DNA of 12,170 nt from Phycisphaerales bacterium (GTDB taxonomy: Bacteria; Planctomycetota; Phycisphaerae; Tepidisphaerales; Tepidisphaeraceae), in the NCBI GenBank assembly GCA_003153655.1, contig PMAK01000267.1, forward strand, positions 1 to 12,170, in the 5' to 3' direction. The position numbers and the translations under genes were made by a program. This document shows positions 1 through 7,295 of the stretch, one piece after another. Position 1 is the stretch's first letter; every line of letters begins with the position of its first letter. The notes beneath the pieces are model-generated. The model saw only the letters and a program-made list of their open reading frames with translations, had not been told where the DNA came from and made no database searches.

Positions 1-38
1 AGTTCTACTCCGGTACAACATTCGGCATTCTTCCTGGT

Positions 39-67
39 TTGACGTAACCAACCCCCCTCCTTACCAT
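39..67 (+). promoter_or_regulatory. Candidate sigma70-type promoter for the metallophosphoesterase-yidC run
   Basis: TTGACG at 39-44 matches five of six bases of the -35 consensus. TACCAT at 62-67 matches four of six of the -10 consensus. The spacer is exactly 17 bases. Transcription would begin near 74 and leave a leader of about 67 bases before the ATG at 141. It is the best -35/-10 pair noticed in the window. It lies just upstream of the first gene of a co-directional run, which supports it, but the prediction is by eye and the sequence before base 1 is unknown. Confidence 0.4.
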
Positions 68-126
68 CCTTTGCCCGGCTTTCGGTGGCGTTTTTGATTG
101 AAATAGGCTCCCGGCCATTGCCGGAC

Positions 127-131
127 GAGGA
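127..131 (+). promoter_or_regulatory. Ribosome binding site of the metallophosphoesterase gene
   Basis: GAGGA lies nine bases before the ATG at 141, a workable Shine-Dalgarno spacing. It supports that ATG, which also places the metal-binding SDIH motif close to the N terminus as usual in this family. Confidence 0.5.
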
Positions 132-140
132 ACGTTCGGC

Positions 141-890
141 ATGTTCGCCATCGTCAGTGATATTCACGCCAATCTTGAAGCTTTTACCACCGTTCTGGCG
201 GAAATCGACCGGCGGGGGATTCAGCACATTGTTTGTCTCGGGGATATTGTTGGGTATGGCCCGAATCCGATGGAATGTCTGGACTTGGTCGCCAATCGGT
301 GCCGGGCGGCGTTGATGGGGAATCACGACTTCGCAGTTTTTTACGAGCCGTTCAATTTTAATCAGGGGGCGGAGCAGGCGTGCTACTGGACGCGGCAGTG
401 CTTTGAGAATGATCCGGATGTGCAGCGGCGGGCGAACCGGTGGAAGTTTTTGGGCAATCTGCCGGTGCGGCTGCGGACGAATGATTTTGTCGCAGTACAC
501 GCTTCGCCACGGCGGCCGATCAATGAATATATTTTCCCGGACGACATTTACACCAATCCGGGAAAGTTTGTGAGCATTTTCGAGCGGTTTGACCGGCTCT
601 GTTTTGTGGGTCATACGCATGTGCCGGGCGTTTTTCTGGAAGGGCCGGACTTTTACAGCCCGGACGAATTGGATTACAAATTCGATTTGACCGACGAGAA
701 GGCGATCATCAACGTGGGATCGGTTGGTCAGCCGCGCGATCGCGATCCGCGAACGAGTTTTGTGGTGGTGACGGATACGCAGGTTGAGTTTGTGCGGCTG
801 GTATATGACGTGGATACGACGGTGAAAAAAGTTGAGGCGATCAACGAACTGGACAATTTTTTAGGAAGCCGGCTGTTGGATGGGAGATGA
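141..890 (+). CDS. Calcineurin-like metallophosphoesterase family protein
   Basis: This 249-residue protein has the complete metal-site motif set of calcineurin-like phosphoesterases: SDIH (D7, H9), GDIVGYG (D35), GNHD (N61, H62, D63), VHAS (H120) and GHTH (H158, H160). These residues hold two metal ions in the family, so phosphatase or phosphodiesterase activity is well supported. No signal peptide is visible, so it should be cytoplasmic. Length and the SDIHAN start recall the small prokaryotic phosphodiesterases of the MJ0912/YfcE type (Metallophos_2). The substrate cannot be told from sequence; members act on cyclic nucleotides, model phosphodiesters or nucleotides. The start has an SD-like GAGGA. 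The gene ends 33 bases before yidC and probably shares its transcript. A small inverted repeat, GGGAGA/TCTCCC at 882-898, spans its stop codon. Confidence 0.9.
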   Translation: MFAIVSDIHANLEAFTTVLAEIDRRGIQHIVCLGDIVGYGPNPMECLDLVANRCRAALMGNHDFAVFYEPFNFNQGAEQACYWTRQCFENDPDVQRRANRWKFLGNLPVRLRTNDFVAVHASPRRPINEYIFPDDIYTNPGKFVSIFERFDRLCFVGHTHVPGVFLEGPDFYSPDELDYKFDLTDEKAIINVGSVGQPRDRDPRTSFVVVTDTQVEFVRLVYDVDTTVKKVEAINELDNFLGSRLLDGR

Positions 891-898
891 GCTCTCCC
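882..898 (+). repeat. Small inverted repeat over the stop codon, upstream of yidC
   Basis: GGGAGA (882-887) and TCTCCC (893-898) form a perfect six-base-pair stem with a five-base loop, TGAGC. It covers the stop codon of the metallophosphoesterase and ends 25 bases before the yidC ATG. No run of T follows, so it is not a standard terminator. It could affect ribosome access to yidC or mean nothing; the stem is short enough to arise by chance. Confidence 0.25.
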
Positions 899-923
899 GA
901 GGGGAAAGCAGAAAAAGAATTTC

Positions 924-2993
924 ATGGATAATAAGAAGACAGTCATAGGGATGGCGGTAGTGGTTTTGCTCAGCATCGGCTACGGGCTTTTTCTGAAGTA
1001 CTACGTCTATCCGAATCATCCGAACTGGGATTACGCCGGTACGCTGGATCAGACGCCATCGGAACAGAATTCGGCTACGCAGCCGAGCACGAAGCGGGCC
1101 GGCGAGGCGGCGACCACGTTACAGTCGATCAGCACTGAGCCGACATCGGCGCTGCTGATCGCGGGCACGCGGCCATCGGGGACGCCGACGCTGCTCGGGT
1201 CTGATCGGCCGAACGATCCGAAATATGGGCTTGGGCTTGAGATCGATCCGCGTGGGGCAGGGCTGGATCAAGTGACGGTCAACTCCTACAAGGATGTTGA
1301 CGCCAAGGGGGTGTATTCGTTTCAGCAGCCATATGCGGATGCCAAAGATCAACTGGCGATGGCGACGCGAAGTGTGGTCATCGGAGACCAGAGCGTCGAT
1401 TTAGATTCGGCGGATTGGCGGCTCGATCCGGCATCGACAAACACGACGGCGACGTATGGGCTGGATGTTACGGGGCTAAACCATCTTCCTTTGCTGCGTA
1501 TCAGCAAGACTTACCAGTTGCAGAGCCGGGGACCGGAGAAAAATCGGGACAATACTGCGGCAGGTTATGAGGTTACCGTCACGTATCACCTGCAAAACGA
1601 GACGACGCGGCCGCTGAGCAATGTTCACCTCGAATTCAACGGCCCGACGATGCCGGCGCGCGAGATGGAGCGGATGGACGATCGGCAACTCGTCTCTGGG
1701 TATGACAAGGGTGACAAGGCAATCGAAGTCAATCGGGATTCTCTCAGCGAGTTCAAGCCTGGGGCGACGGCGGAGAAGGATCTTTCGGTCTATAAGGGAT
1801 ATAAATTTTTGTGGGCGGGGGCTACGAGCAATTATTTCGCCGGGATCGTGCTGTCGGAAAATGAAGGACAGATCGCGAAGGTTCAGGCGCGTTGCCTGAA
1901 TCCGGATGCGGAATCAAATGACCGCGAGGCGGTGCTGGATTTTCAGACGGCGGATTTTTCACTGGCCGGCGGGGAGTCACTGGATGTGCCGCTGAAAGTA
2001 TTTTTTGGGCCGAAGGACCGCGATCTTCTGGAGGGGGATTATTACAGCGATTTTCCGCGTAATTATAGCCCGCTTTTGACGACCTCCGGGAGCATGTGCG
2101 CTTTTTGCGCGCCGCAATGGCTGGTGGATCGGCTGGTGGATCTGCTGCAGTTTTTCCATTTTTTCCTGCGCGATTGGGGATTGTCCATCATCGCGCTGGT
2201 GGTGCTTGTGCGGGCGATTTTGCATCCGATCAGCAAATACTCGCAGGTTTCCATGCTCGGACTGCAAAAAATGGGGCCTGAGTTGGAACGGCTGAAGAAG
2301 AAATACGCCAACGACAAGGAGGCTTTGGCCAAGGCGCAGATGGAGATGCACAAGGAGATGGGGATCGCGCCGTTTCTGGGATGCCTGCCGATGTTTTTGC
2401 AAACGCCGATCTGGATCGCGCTTTATTCGGCGTTACAGAATGACATGGCGCTGCGGCAAGCGCCGTTTTTATGGGGATGGACATGGATTCATGATCTGGC
2501 GCGGCCGGATCGCTTGATTTCGTGGGATGCGCATCCGTTCACGGTGCCGCTGGTTGGAATGAAGGTTATTTCGTTGAATGTGTTGCCGCTGATTGTGGCG
2601 GTGATGATGTTCCTTCAGCAGAAATTGCAGCCGCAGCCGCCGAGCCTGACGCCGGAGCAAGCGTCGCAGCAGAAGATGATGCGGTATATGTCGCTGCTGT
2701 TCTCGCTGTTTTTTTATTGGATGCCGAGCGGGTTGAATTTGTACATTTTGACGAGTTCGTCGATTGCGATCGTTGAGAGCAAGCGGATTCGCGAGCATAT
2801 CAGGCAGCGTGACGAACGTGAGAAGGCGGGCAAGGTGATCGTGGATGTGAAGCCGACGCGACAAGGGAAGCAGCAGCAGAAGATGGAACTTCCGCAGGAG
2901 ACGAAGAAGGGCGGCATCTGGGGTTGGTGGGCGAAACTTCAGGAGAAGGCTGAGGAGATTCGCCGCGAGGCGGAGAAGAAGAATAAGAAATAG
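924..2993 (+). CDS. yidC: Membrane protein insertase YidC
   Basis: YidC inserts and folds inner-membrane proteins, alone or with the Sec translocon. At 689 residues this is a long Gram-negative-type form. There is an N-terminal membrane anchor (about 7-27) and a large periplasmic domain (about 90-375) with the SNYFAGIV stretch typical of that fold. The conserved Oxa1/YidC core follows (about 403-620). It contains the positively charged groove residue R430 in LVVLVRAILHP, a charged cytoplasmic hairpin (LQKMGPELERLKKKY, about 447-461), GCLPMFLQTPIWIALY (486-501) and a last helix near 590-615. After residue 617 comes a basic tail with about 22 Lys/Arg against 13 Asp/Glu and a GIWGWW patch. The ATG has no clear Shine-Dalgarno; an AGGGG at about 899-904 is too distant. 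mnmE follows after 24 bases, a common bacterial pairing. Confidence 0.97.
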   Translation: MDNKKTVIGMAVVVLLSIGYGLFLKYYVYPNHPNWDYAGTLDQTPSEQNSATQPSTKRAGEAATTLQSISTEPTSALLIAGTRPSGTPTLLGSDRPNDPKYGLGLEIDPRGAGLDQVTVNSYKDVDAKGVYSFQQPYADAKDQLAMATRSVVIGDQSVDLDSADWRLDPASTNTTATYGLDVTGLNHLPLLRISKTYQLQSRGPEKNRDNTAAGYEVTVTYHLQNETTRPLSNVHLEFNGPTMPAREMERMDDRQLVSGYDKGDKAIEVNRDSLSEFKPGATAEKDLSVYKGYKFLWAGATSNYFAGIVLSENEGQIAKVQARCLNPDAESNDREAVLDFQTADFSLAGGESLDVPLKVFFGPKDRDLLEGDYYSDFPRNYSPLLTTSGSMCAFCAPQWLVDRLVDLLQFFHFFLRDWGLSIIALVVLVRAILHPISKYSQVSMLGLQKMGPELERLKKKYANDKEALAKAQMEMHKEMGIAPFLGCLPMFLQTPIWIALYSALQNDMALRQAPFLWGWTWIHDLARPDRLISWDAHPFTVPLVGMKVISLNVLPLIVAVMMFLQQKLQPQPPSLTPEQASQQKMMRYMSLLFSLFFYWMPSGLNLYILTSSSIAIVESKRIREHIRQRDEREKAGKVIVDVKPTRQGKQQQKMELPQETKKGGIWGWWAKLQEKAEEIRREAEKKNKK

Positions 2994-3017
2994 GCGGCAA
3001 CCAGAAATCCCCCCCTC

Positions 3018-4343
3018 ATGTTCATCGACGACACGATCGTGGCGAATGGTTCGTCCGTGGGACGCGGGGCGAGGATTGTGGTGCGCGTCAGTGGGCCGGG
3101 GACGCGGGGGATTGCTGAAGACATCGGGGTGAAGTCGGCGGGGAATGCTTTCAGCGCAATCAAGACCGAATTGAGATTTGCGGGGTTGTTGTGTTCCGGC
3201 TGGGTTTATTCGTTCGTTGGGCCGCGGAGTTATACGGGGCAGGATTTGGTTGAATTTCATGTGCCGGGGAATCCGCTATTGGCGCGGATGCTGCTGCATT
3301 GGATTGTCGGTCTTGGGGCGCGGATCGCGGAGCCGGGGGAATTTACGGCTCGGGCCTACTTCAACGGGAAGCTGGATCTGGCCCAGGCAGAAGGCGTGGC
3401 GGCGGCGATTGCGGCGCAAAATTCGCAGCATTTGGCTGGGGCCCGGCAGCGGATGGCGGGTGAACTCGCGCGCTGCTTGCGGCCGGCGATGGATATGTTG
3501 GCGGAATCTTTGGCGCTGGTGGAGGCGGGGATCGATTTCGCGGACGAAGGGATTCAATTTCTTACATCGGCGGATGCGGGCAAGCGAATCGACGAAATTG
3601 TTTTACAACTTGAATCACTTGTGGCCGAGAGCGGGCGATTTGAGAAGCTGGTGCATGAGCCGATGATCGTGCTGGCGGGGCGGCCAAATGCGGGGAAGAG
3701 CACACTGACGAATGTGTTGGCGGGTCGGAGGCGGTCGATTGTGTCGCCGCGACCGGGAACGACGCGCGATGCGCTTTCGGTGGATATTGTCCTGGCGAGG
3801 GGGGTTGTGCGTCTAGTGGATGTGGCAGGGATTGGCGCATCGCGCGAGGCTTCGCAATCGCCAGCTGAATGTGACATTGACAACCAAATGCGGGAGATGG
3901 CTTTTCGCGCGATGGAGCAGGCGGATGTGCTGGTGCTCGTGCGCGACGCAACGGACGACCGGCCGGATGTGGACTTGCCTCGTCCGGCGGATGTGCGAGT
4001 TGTATCGAAGGGGGACATGCTCCAAGGTGCGGCGTCGGATTGTACGGGGATTCTTATCAGCGCGATCATGGGATCGGGCATTGATGCACTGCGCGATGAA
4101 CTGGATCGAGCGGCGTTCGGAGCTGATGCTCGCGGCGCGAGTCTGATACTGACAACCCGGCATTTACAATGTCTGTCGGAAGCCCTGTCGGCGCTCAATC
4201 AGGCACGGAATGTCGGGAATGTGCCGGAGTTGCTGGCGGCGGAATTACGCGGGGCATTGGACGCGCTGGGGCAGATTCTGGGCGTGGTGACTCCCGACGA
4301 TATTCTGGGGAAGATATTTTCAAAATTCTGCATCGGGAAATGA
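3018..4343 (+). CDS. mnmE: tRNA uridine-5-carboxymethylaminomethyl(34) synthesis GTPase MnmE
   Basis: MnmE with MnmG modifies the wobble uridine (U34) of certain tRNAs. At 441 residues the length is near normal. The N-terminal folate-binding domain is recognisable from DDTIVA (4-9), SYTGQD (71-76), AEPGEFTARAYFNGKLDLAQAE (104-125, motif centre) and DFADEGIQFL (173-182). The GTPase domain inside the helical region shows G1 GRPNAGKST (221-229), G2 GTTRD (247-251), G3 DVAG (268-271), G4 SKGD (330-333) and G5 SA (348-349). The protein ends FCIGK with the catalytic cysteine C438. Oddities: G4 has Ser for the usual Asn, G3 is DVAG rather than DTAG, and the switch II segment appears about eight residues longer than in E. 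coli. The ATG fits the family N terminus but no Shine-Dalgarno is seen. The 77-base gap after it holds only a weak GGCCGC/GCGGCC inverted repeat (4375-4401). Confidence 0.93.
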   Translation: MFIDDTIVANGSSVGRGARIVVRVSGPGTRGIAEDIGVKSAGNAFSAIKTELRFAGLLCSGWVYSFVGPRSYTGQDLVEFHVPGNPLLARMLLHWIVGLGARIAEPGEFTARAYFNGKLDLAQAEGVAAAIAAQNSQHLAGARQRMAGELARCLRPAMDMLAESLALVEAGIDFADEGIQFLTSADAGKRIDEIVLQLESLVAESGRFEKLVHEPMIVLAGRPNAGKSTLTNVLAGRRRSIVSPRPGTTRDALSVDIVLARGVVRLVDVAGIGASREASQSPAECDIDNQMREMAFRAMEQADVLVLVRDATDDRPDVDLPRPADVRVVSKGDMLQGAASDCTGILISAIMGSGIDALRDELDRAAFGADARGASLILTTRHLQCLSEALSALNQARNVGNVPELLAAELRGALDALGQILGVVTPDDILGKIFSKFCIGK

Positions 4344-4410
4344 ACGGGGGGGATGACTGAATTTACTTGCACGAGGCCGCGGGTCATGTCAGGATGCGGC
4401 CAACCTTTCT

Positions 4411-4414
4411 GGAG
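4411..4414 (+). promoter_or_regulatory. Ribosome binding site deciding the start at 4421
   Basis: GGAG lies six bases before the ATG at 4421. The reading frame is open upstream to a TTG at 4367, but that start would put 18 polar residues before the signal peptide and has no Shine-Dalgarno. The ATG at 4421 gives a clean signal peptide, so it is preferred. Confidence 0.65.
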
Positions 4415-4420
4415 ACCGCC

Positions 4421-6592
4421 ATGCGATTTATATACACATTTATCTTTGCCGCGTTGATTACGCCGGCTGCGTCATTTGGGCAGGCATTGGCAGATCGCGT
4501 TCCCGGGGACGCGGAGATTTACGTCGGGTGGATCGGAACCGATTCGATTGGGCCGGGTTATGACCAATCGCATCTGAAGGCGGTTTTGGATGCGTCGCAG
4601 CTTGGACAGTTTGTTCATGATTCGATTCCACGCCTGATCAACGTGATTGCCGAGAAGGATGCGGAATCCGCGAAGCAGGTTCAGCGGGTGGTGGATATTC
4701 TCACGCCGCTGGCGAGGCATCCATCCGCGTTTTATTTCGGTGGTATGACGCCTGGCGCGCCGCTGCCGAAGGTGGCTTTGATTTGCGATGCCGGCCCCGA
4801 TGCGGACAAAATCGTCACGGAAGTCAATCAACTGCTTCAGCAGGCACCACAGGGAAATCCATTTACGTGCCGGGCGATTGGAACGCTGGTGGTGGTGAGC
4901 GACTTTACGTTTCCCGAGCAGATGGACAGTCCGCTTTCGAAAAACGCGGCGTTCCAGTCGGCGATGGGGAATCTCGGTAAAGATCCGGCGGCTGCGCTTT
5001 ATGTGAATGCGACCGCCGTGACGAATACGATCAATGATGCGGTTCAAATTTATGGGCCGCCGCAGGCGAAGCAGATCTGGTCTCAGGCGCGAGTCGCGCT
5101 GGGTTTGGACGATTTGAAAGTAATCGCAGCCACCGATGGCCTGGACGGGAAGAATTGGGCATCGAAGGTTGATGTGATTGCGCCGGCGCCGCGGCACGGA
5201 TTGATGGCGATGTGTGATGCTGAGCCGCTCGCGCCGGAATTGCTCAAGCTCATTCCTGCTTCGTCAACCACCGCCGGGGCATGCTCATTCGATCTGGATG
5301 GGTTGTTTACCAAGGCCGTTCGGCTCTTCGAGCAAATCACGCCGGAACAGGCTACGCAGATTCAGCAGGGTCTTGGGCAGGTGAACCAGATGTTGGGGTT
5401 TGACATTGACAAGGATTTTCTCGCCGCGATGGGGCCGCAATGGGGATATTTCATTGATCCGGAGACAGTCGGCGAGGGGATTCTGGGCATAACGATCGTC
5501 AATCGGCCTCGCAATCCGGAACAGTTGCAGACGTCGATGACGACTCTGGAGAAGATGGCCAACGCCATGATCCAACAACAGATGATGCAGGGCCAGGATA
5601 CGAAGATGACGGTGGAGTTTCGGCAGGAGGCGATTGAAGGGACGACGGTTCATTTCCTGGCGACGCCGCTGGTTACACCATCCTGGGCGATTAAGAATGG
5701 AACGTTGTACATCGGTCTTTTTCCGCAGATGGTGGTTTCGGCGATGGATCGGGCGGTTGACGCCAAATCGATTCAGGACAATTCCGATTTCCAGGCGGTG
5801 CTTCAAAAGGTGAACGCGCCGCCGGCGTTCAGCAGCTTTGGTTATGTTGATTTGCCGAAGACGGTTCCGGACAGCTATCAGGTTTGTCTGGCGATCAACC
5901 GGCTCTATTTTGGCATCGGCGATCTATTCGGAGCGCATTCGCCGCCGATGATTTTGCCGCCGCTGAACCGGTTGTTGCCCGAGCTGGAACCGGCCGGGTC
6001 GGTGGGCTGGAGCGATGATGCGGGTTTTCATTTCAGGGCGATCGAGCCGTTTCCCGGAGCCAATGCGTTGGGATCGGCGCAAAGCGTGGCGAGCATTGGT
6101 ATGGGACAGTCAGCGATGATGATGAGCATTCTTCTTCCGAGCTTGAATCGGTCGCGGGAAACGGCGAACCGGGTCAAATGCGCCAGCAATCTCCGTCAGA
6201 TCGGACAGGCGATTTTACTGTACAGCAACGACAATCATGGAAAATATCCTCCGGACCTGGGCACGCTGATTAAAACCGAGGACATTACCGCGAGCGTTTT
6301 TGTTTGTCCTGATACCAACTCTCAGCCTCCACCGGGGATGACGCCGGATCAGGCGGCGGATTGGGTTAATCGCAATTCGGATTACGTTTATGTCGGGGCG
6401 GGGATGGTGCAGGGGCAGCAACCCTCAACGGTCGTCTGCTACGAAAAGGACAAAGATCACGGCGGCGATGGGATGAACATGCTGTTTGGTGATGGGCATG
6501 TTGAGTTTCTCACGTTGCCTGCCGCGCATGAGATGATTGAAAAGAGCGGCAAGCCGCAGGGAAAGAACGGGAATGGCAACGACGGGTTGTGA
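4421..6592 (+). CDS. Secreted DUF3352-like protein fused to a C-terminal pilin-like (H-x-DG type) body
   Basis: No defined function is known to me. The 723-residue product begins with a Sec signal peptide (MRFIYTFIFAALITPAASFG, cleavage near 20-23), so it acts outside the cytoplasm. Residues about 27-545 resemble in style the large DUF3352-type secreted proteins of planctomycetes (ALADRVPGDAEIYVGW near the start, repeated 'NGTLYIGLFPQMVVSAMDRA' type segments, 426-445); this match is tentative. From about 568 the sequence changes to the body of a planctomycetal type II pseudopilin: ILLPSLNRSRETANRVKCAS followed by NLRQIGQAILLYSNDNHGKYP, then FVCPDT and a tail with H680 and GDGH (690-693). The prepilin leader and its FTLIE signal are absent, so it should not be processed by prepilin peptidase. 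The start is set by GGAG and the signal peptide. Its 3' end overlaps the next gene. Confidence 0.8.
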   Translation: MRFIYTFIFAALITPAASFGQALADRVPGDAEIYVGWIGTDSIGPGYDQSHLKAVLDASQLGQFVHDSIPRLINVIAEKDAESAKQVQRVVDILTPLARHPSAFYFGGMTPGAPLPKVALICDAGPDADKIVTEVNQLLQQAPQGNPFTCRAIGTLVVVSDFTFPEQMDSPLSKNAAFQSAMGNLGKDPAAALYVNATAVTNTINDAVQIYGPPQAKQIWSQARVALGLDDLKVIAATDGLDGKNWASKVDVIAPAPRHGLMAMCDAEPLAPELLKLIPASSTTAGACSFDLDGLFTKAVRLFEQITPEQATQIQQGLGQVNQMLGFDIDKDFLAAMGPQWGYFIDPETVGEGILGITIVNRPRNPEQLQTSMTTLEKMANAMIQQQMMQGQDTKMTVEFRQEAIEGTTVHFLATPLVTPSWAIKNGTLYIGLFPQMVVSAMDRAVDAKSIQDNSDFQAVLQKVNAPPAFSSFGYVDLPKTVPDSYQVCLAINRLYFGIGDLFGAHSPPMILPPLNRLLPELEPAGSVGWSDDAGFHFRAIEPFPGANALGSAQSVASIGMGQSAMMMSILLPSLNRSRETANRVKCASNLRQIGQAILLYSNDNHGKYPPDLGTLIKTEDITASVFVCPDTNSQPPPGMTPDQAADWVNRNSDYVYVGAGMVQGQQPSTVVCYEKDKDHGGDGMNMLFGDGHVEFLTLPAAHEMIEKSGKPQGKNGNGNDGL

Positions 6593-7295
6593 TAGTTCTA
6601 AATCAGTGGAGATCAGCCGAGGCGGGCGAGTATCGCTGGTCATTTTTGATTGCGATGGGGTGCTGGTGGACAGCGAGGTGATCGCTTGCCGGGAGGACGC
6701 TGCGTGCCTGAGCGATGCGGGGTTTCCGGTTACGCCGGAGGAAATGGCGCGGCGATTTGTCGGGACTTCTGCCAAGTCGATGCTGGTGACTTTGTCGGAA
6801 CAATATCAGCGTCAGCCGCAACCGGGTTTGAATGAGCTTCGGCAGGCGCGAATCATGGCGGCATTTGAGATGGAACTGCAGCCGATTCTTGGCATACTGG
6901 AGGCGGTTTCACAGCTTCGCGCGAAGCGGTGCATTGCGTCGTCCAGTCCGCTGCATCGGATCGTGCGTTCGTTGGAACTGACTGGCTTGCGCGATTATTT
7001 CGGCGGCAGCCTCTATAGCGCGAGCATGGTGGCGCGGGGGAAGCCTGCGCCGGATTTATTCCTGTATGCGGCGGCGCAAATGAAAGTTGATCCATTGGAA
7101 TGCGTGGTGATCGAAGATTCCCATTCGGGCGTTGTCGGAGCGAAGGCGGCGGGAATGCGCGTGGTTGGGTTTGTTGGGGGAAGCCACTGCGGGCCGGGCC
7201 ACGCGGAACGCTTGCGGGCCGCGGGGGCTGATGTTGTTATCCAGTCGATGGCTGATCTGCCGAAGGTCTTGCCTGAGTGTTATACTGCCGCTTGA
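6573..7295 (+). CDS. HAD-superfamily phosphatase (beta-phosphoglucomutase/phosphoglycolate phosphatase-like)
   Basis: This 240-residue cytoplasmic protein carries all four haloacid dehalogenase motifs: motif I FDCDGVLVDSE (nucleophile D26, D28), motif II IASSSP (S123), motif III GKPAPD (K157) and motif IV VVIEDSHSGVVGAKAAGM (E181, D182). A helical cap lies between motifs I and II (about 36-105), as in the subfamily with phosphoglycolate phosphatase, beta-phosphoglucomutase and E. coli YieH. The substrate is a small phosphate ester but cannot be named. The start is uncertain: ATG 6573 has AGGG eleven bases upstream and overlaps the previous gene by 20 bases; a TTG at 6537 would extend the overlap; a GTG at 6606 would remove it and give a shorter, more typical N terminus. 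The stop codon abuts the GTG of nfo with no gap, so translation is probably coupled. Confidence 0.88.
   Translation: MATTGCDSSKSVEISRGGRVSLVIFDCDGVLVDSEVIACREDAACLSDAGFPVTPEEMARRFVGTSAKSMLVTLSEQYQRQPQPGLNELRQARIMAAFEMELQPILGILEAVSQLRAKRCIASSSPLHRIVRSLELTGLRDYFGGSLYSASMVARGKPAPDLFLYAAAQMKVDPLECVVIEDSHSGVVGAKAAGMRVVGFVGGSHCGPGHAERLRAAGADVVIQSMADLPKVLPECYTAA

Noticed and set aside
2469..3260. Long minus-strand open frame (263 codons) across the end of yidC and the start of mnmE
   Set aside because: It lies antisense to two well-supported genes, is rich in Arg, His and Pro in the manner of an antisense frame of GC-rich coding DNA, and shows no recognisable domain.
4367..4395. Promoter TTGCAC-17-CAGGAT before the secreted fusion gene
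   Set aside because: Each element matches only about three of six consensus bases, which is expected by chance.
4375..4401. Inverted repeat GGCCGC/GCGGCC as a terminator after mnmE
   Set aside because: The stem is only six base pairs with a 15-base loop, and the following bases (AACCTTTCT) are not a T run. It is too weak to call.
4367..4420. TTG start extending the 4421-6592 gene upstream
   Set aside because: It would bury the signal peptide behind 18 residues, and GGAG at 4411-4414 points to the ATG at 4421.
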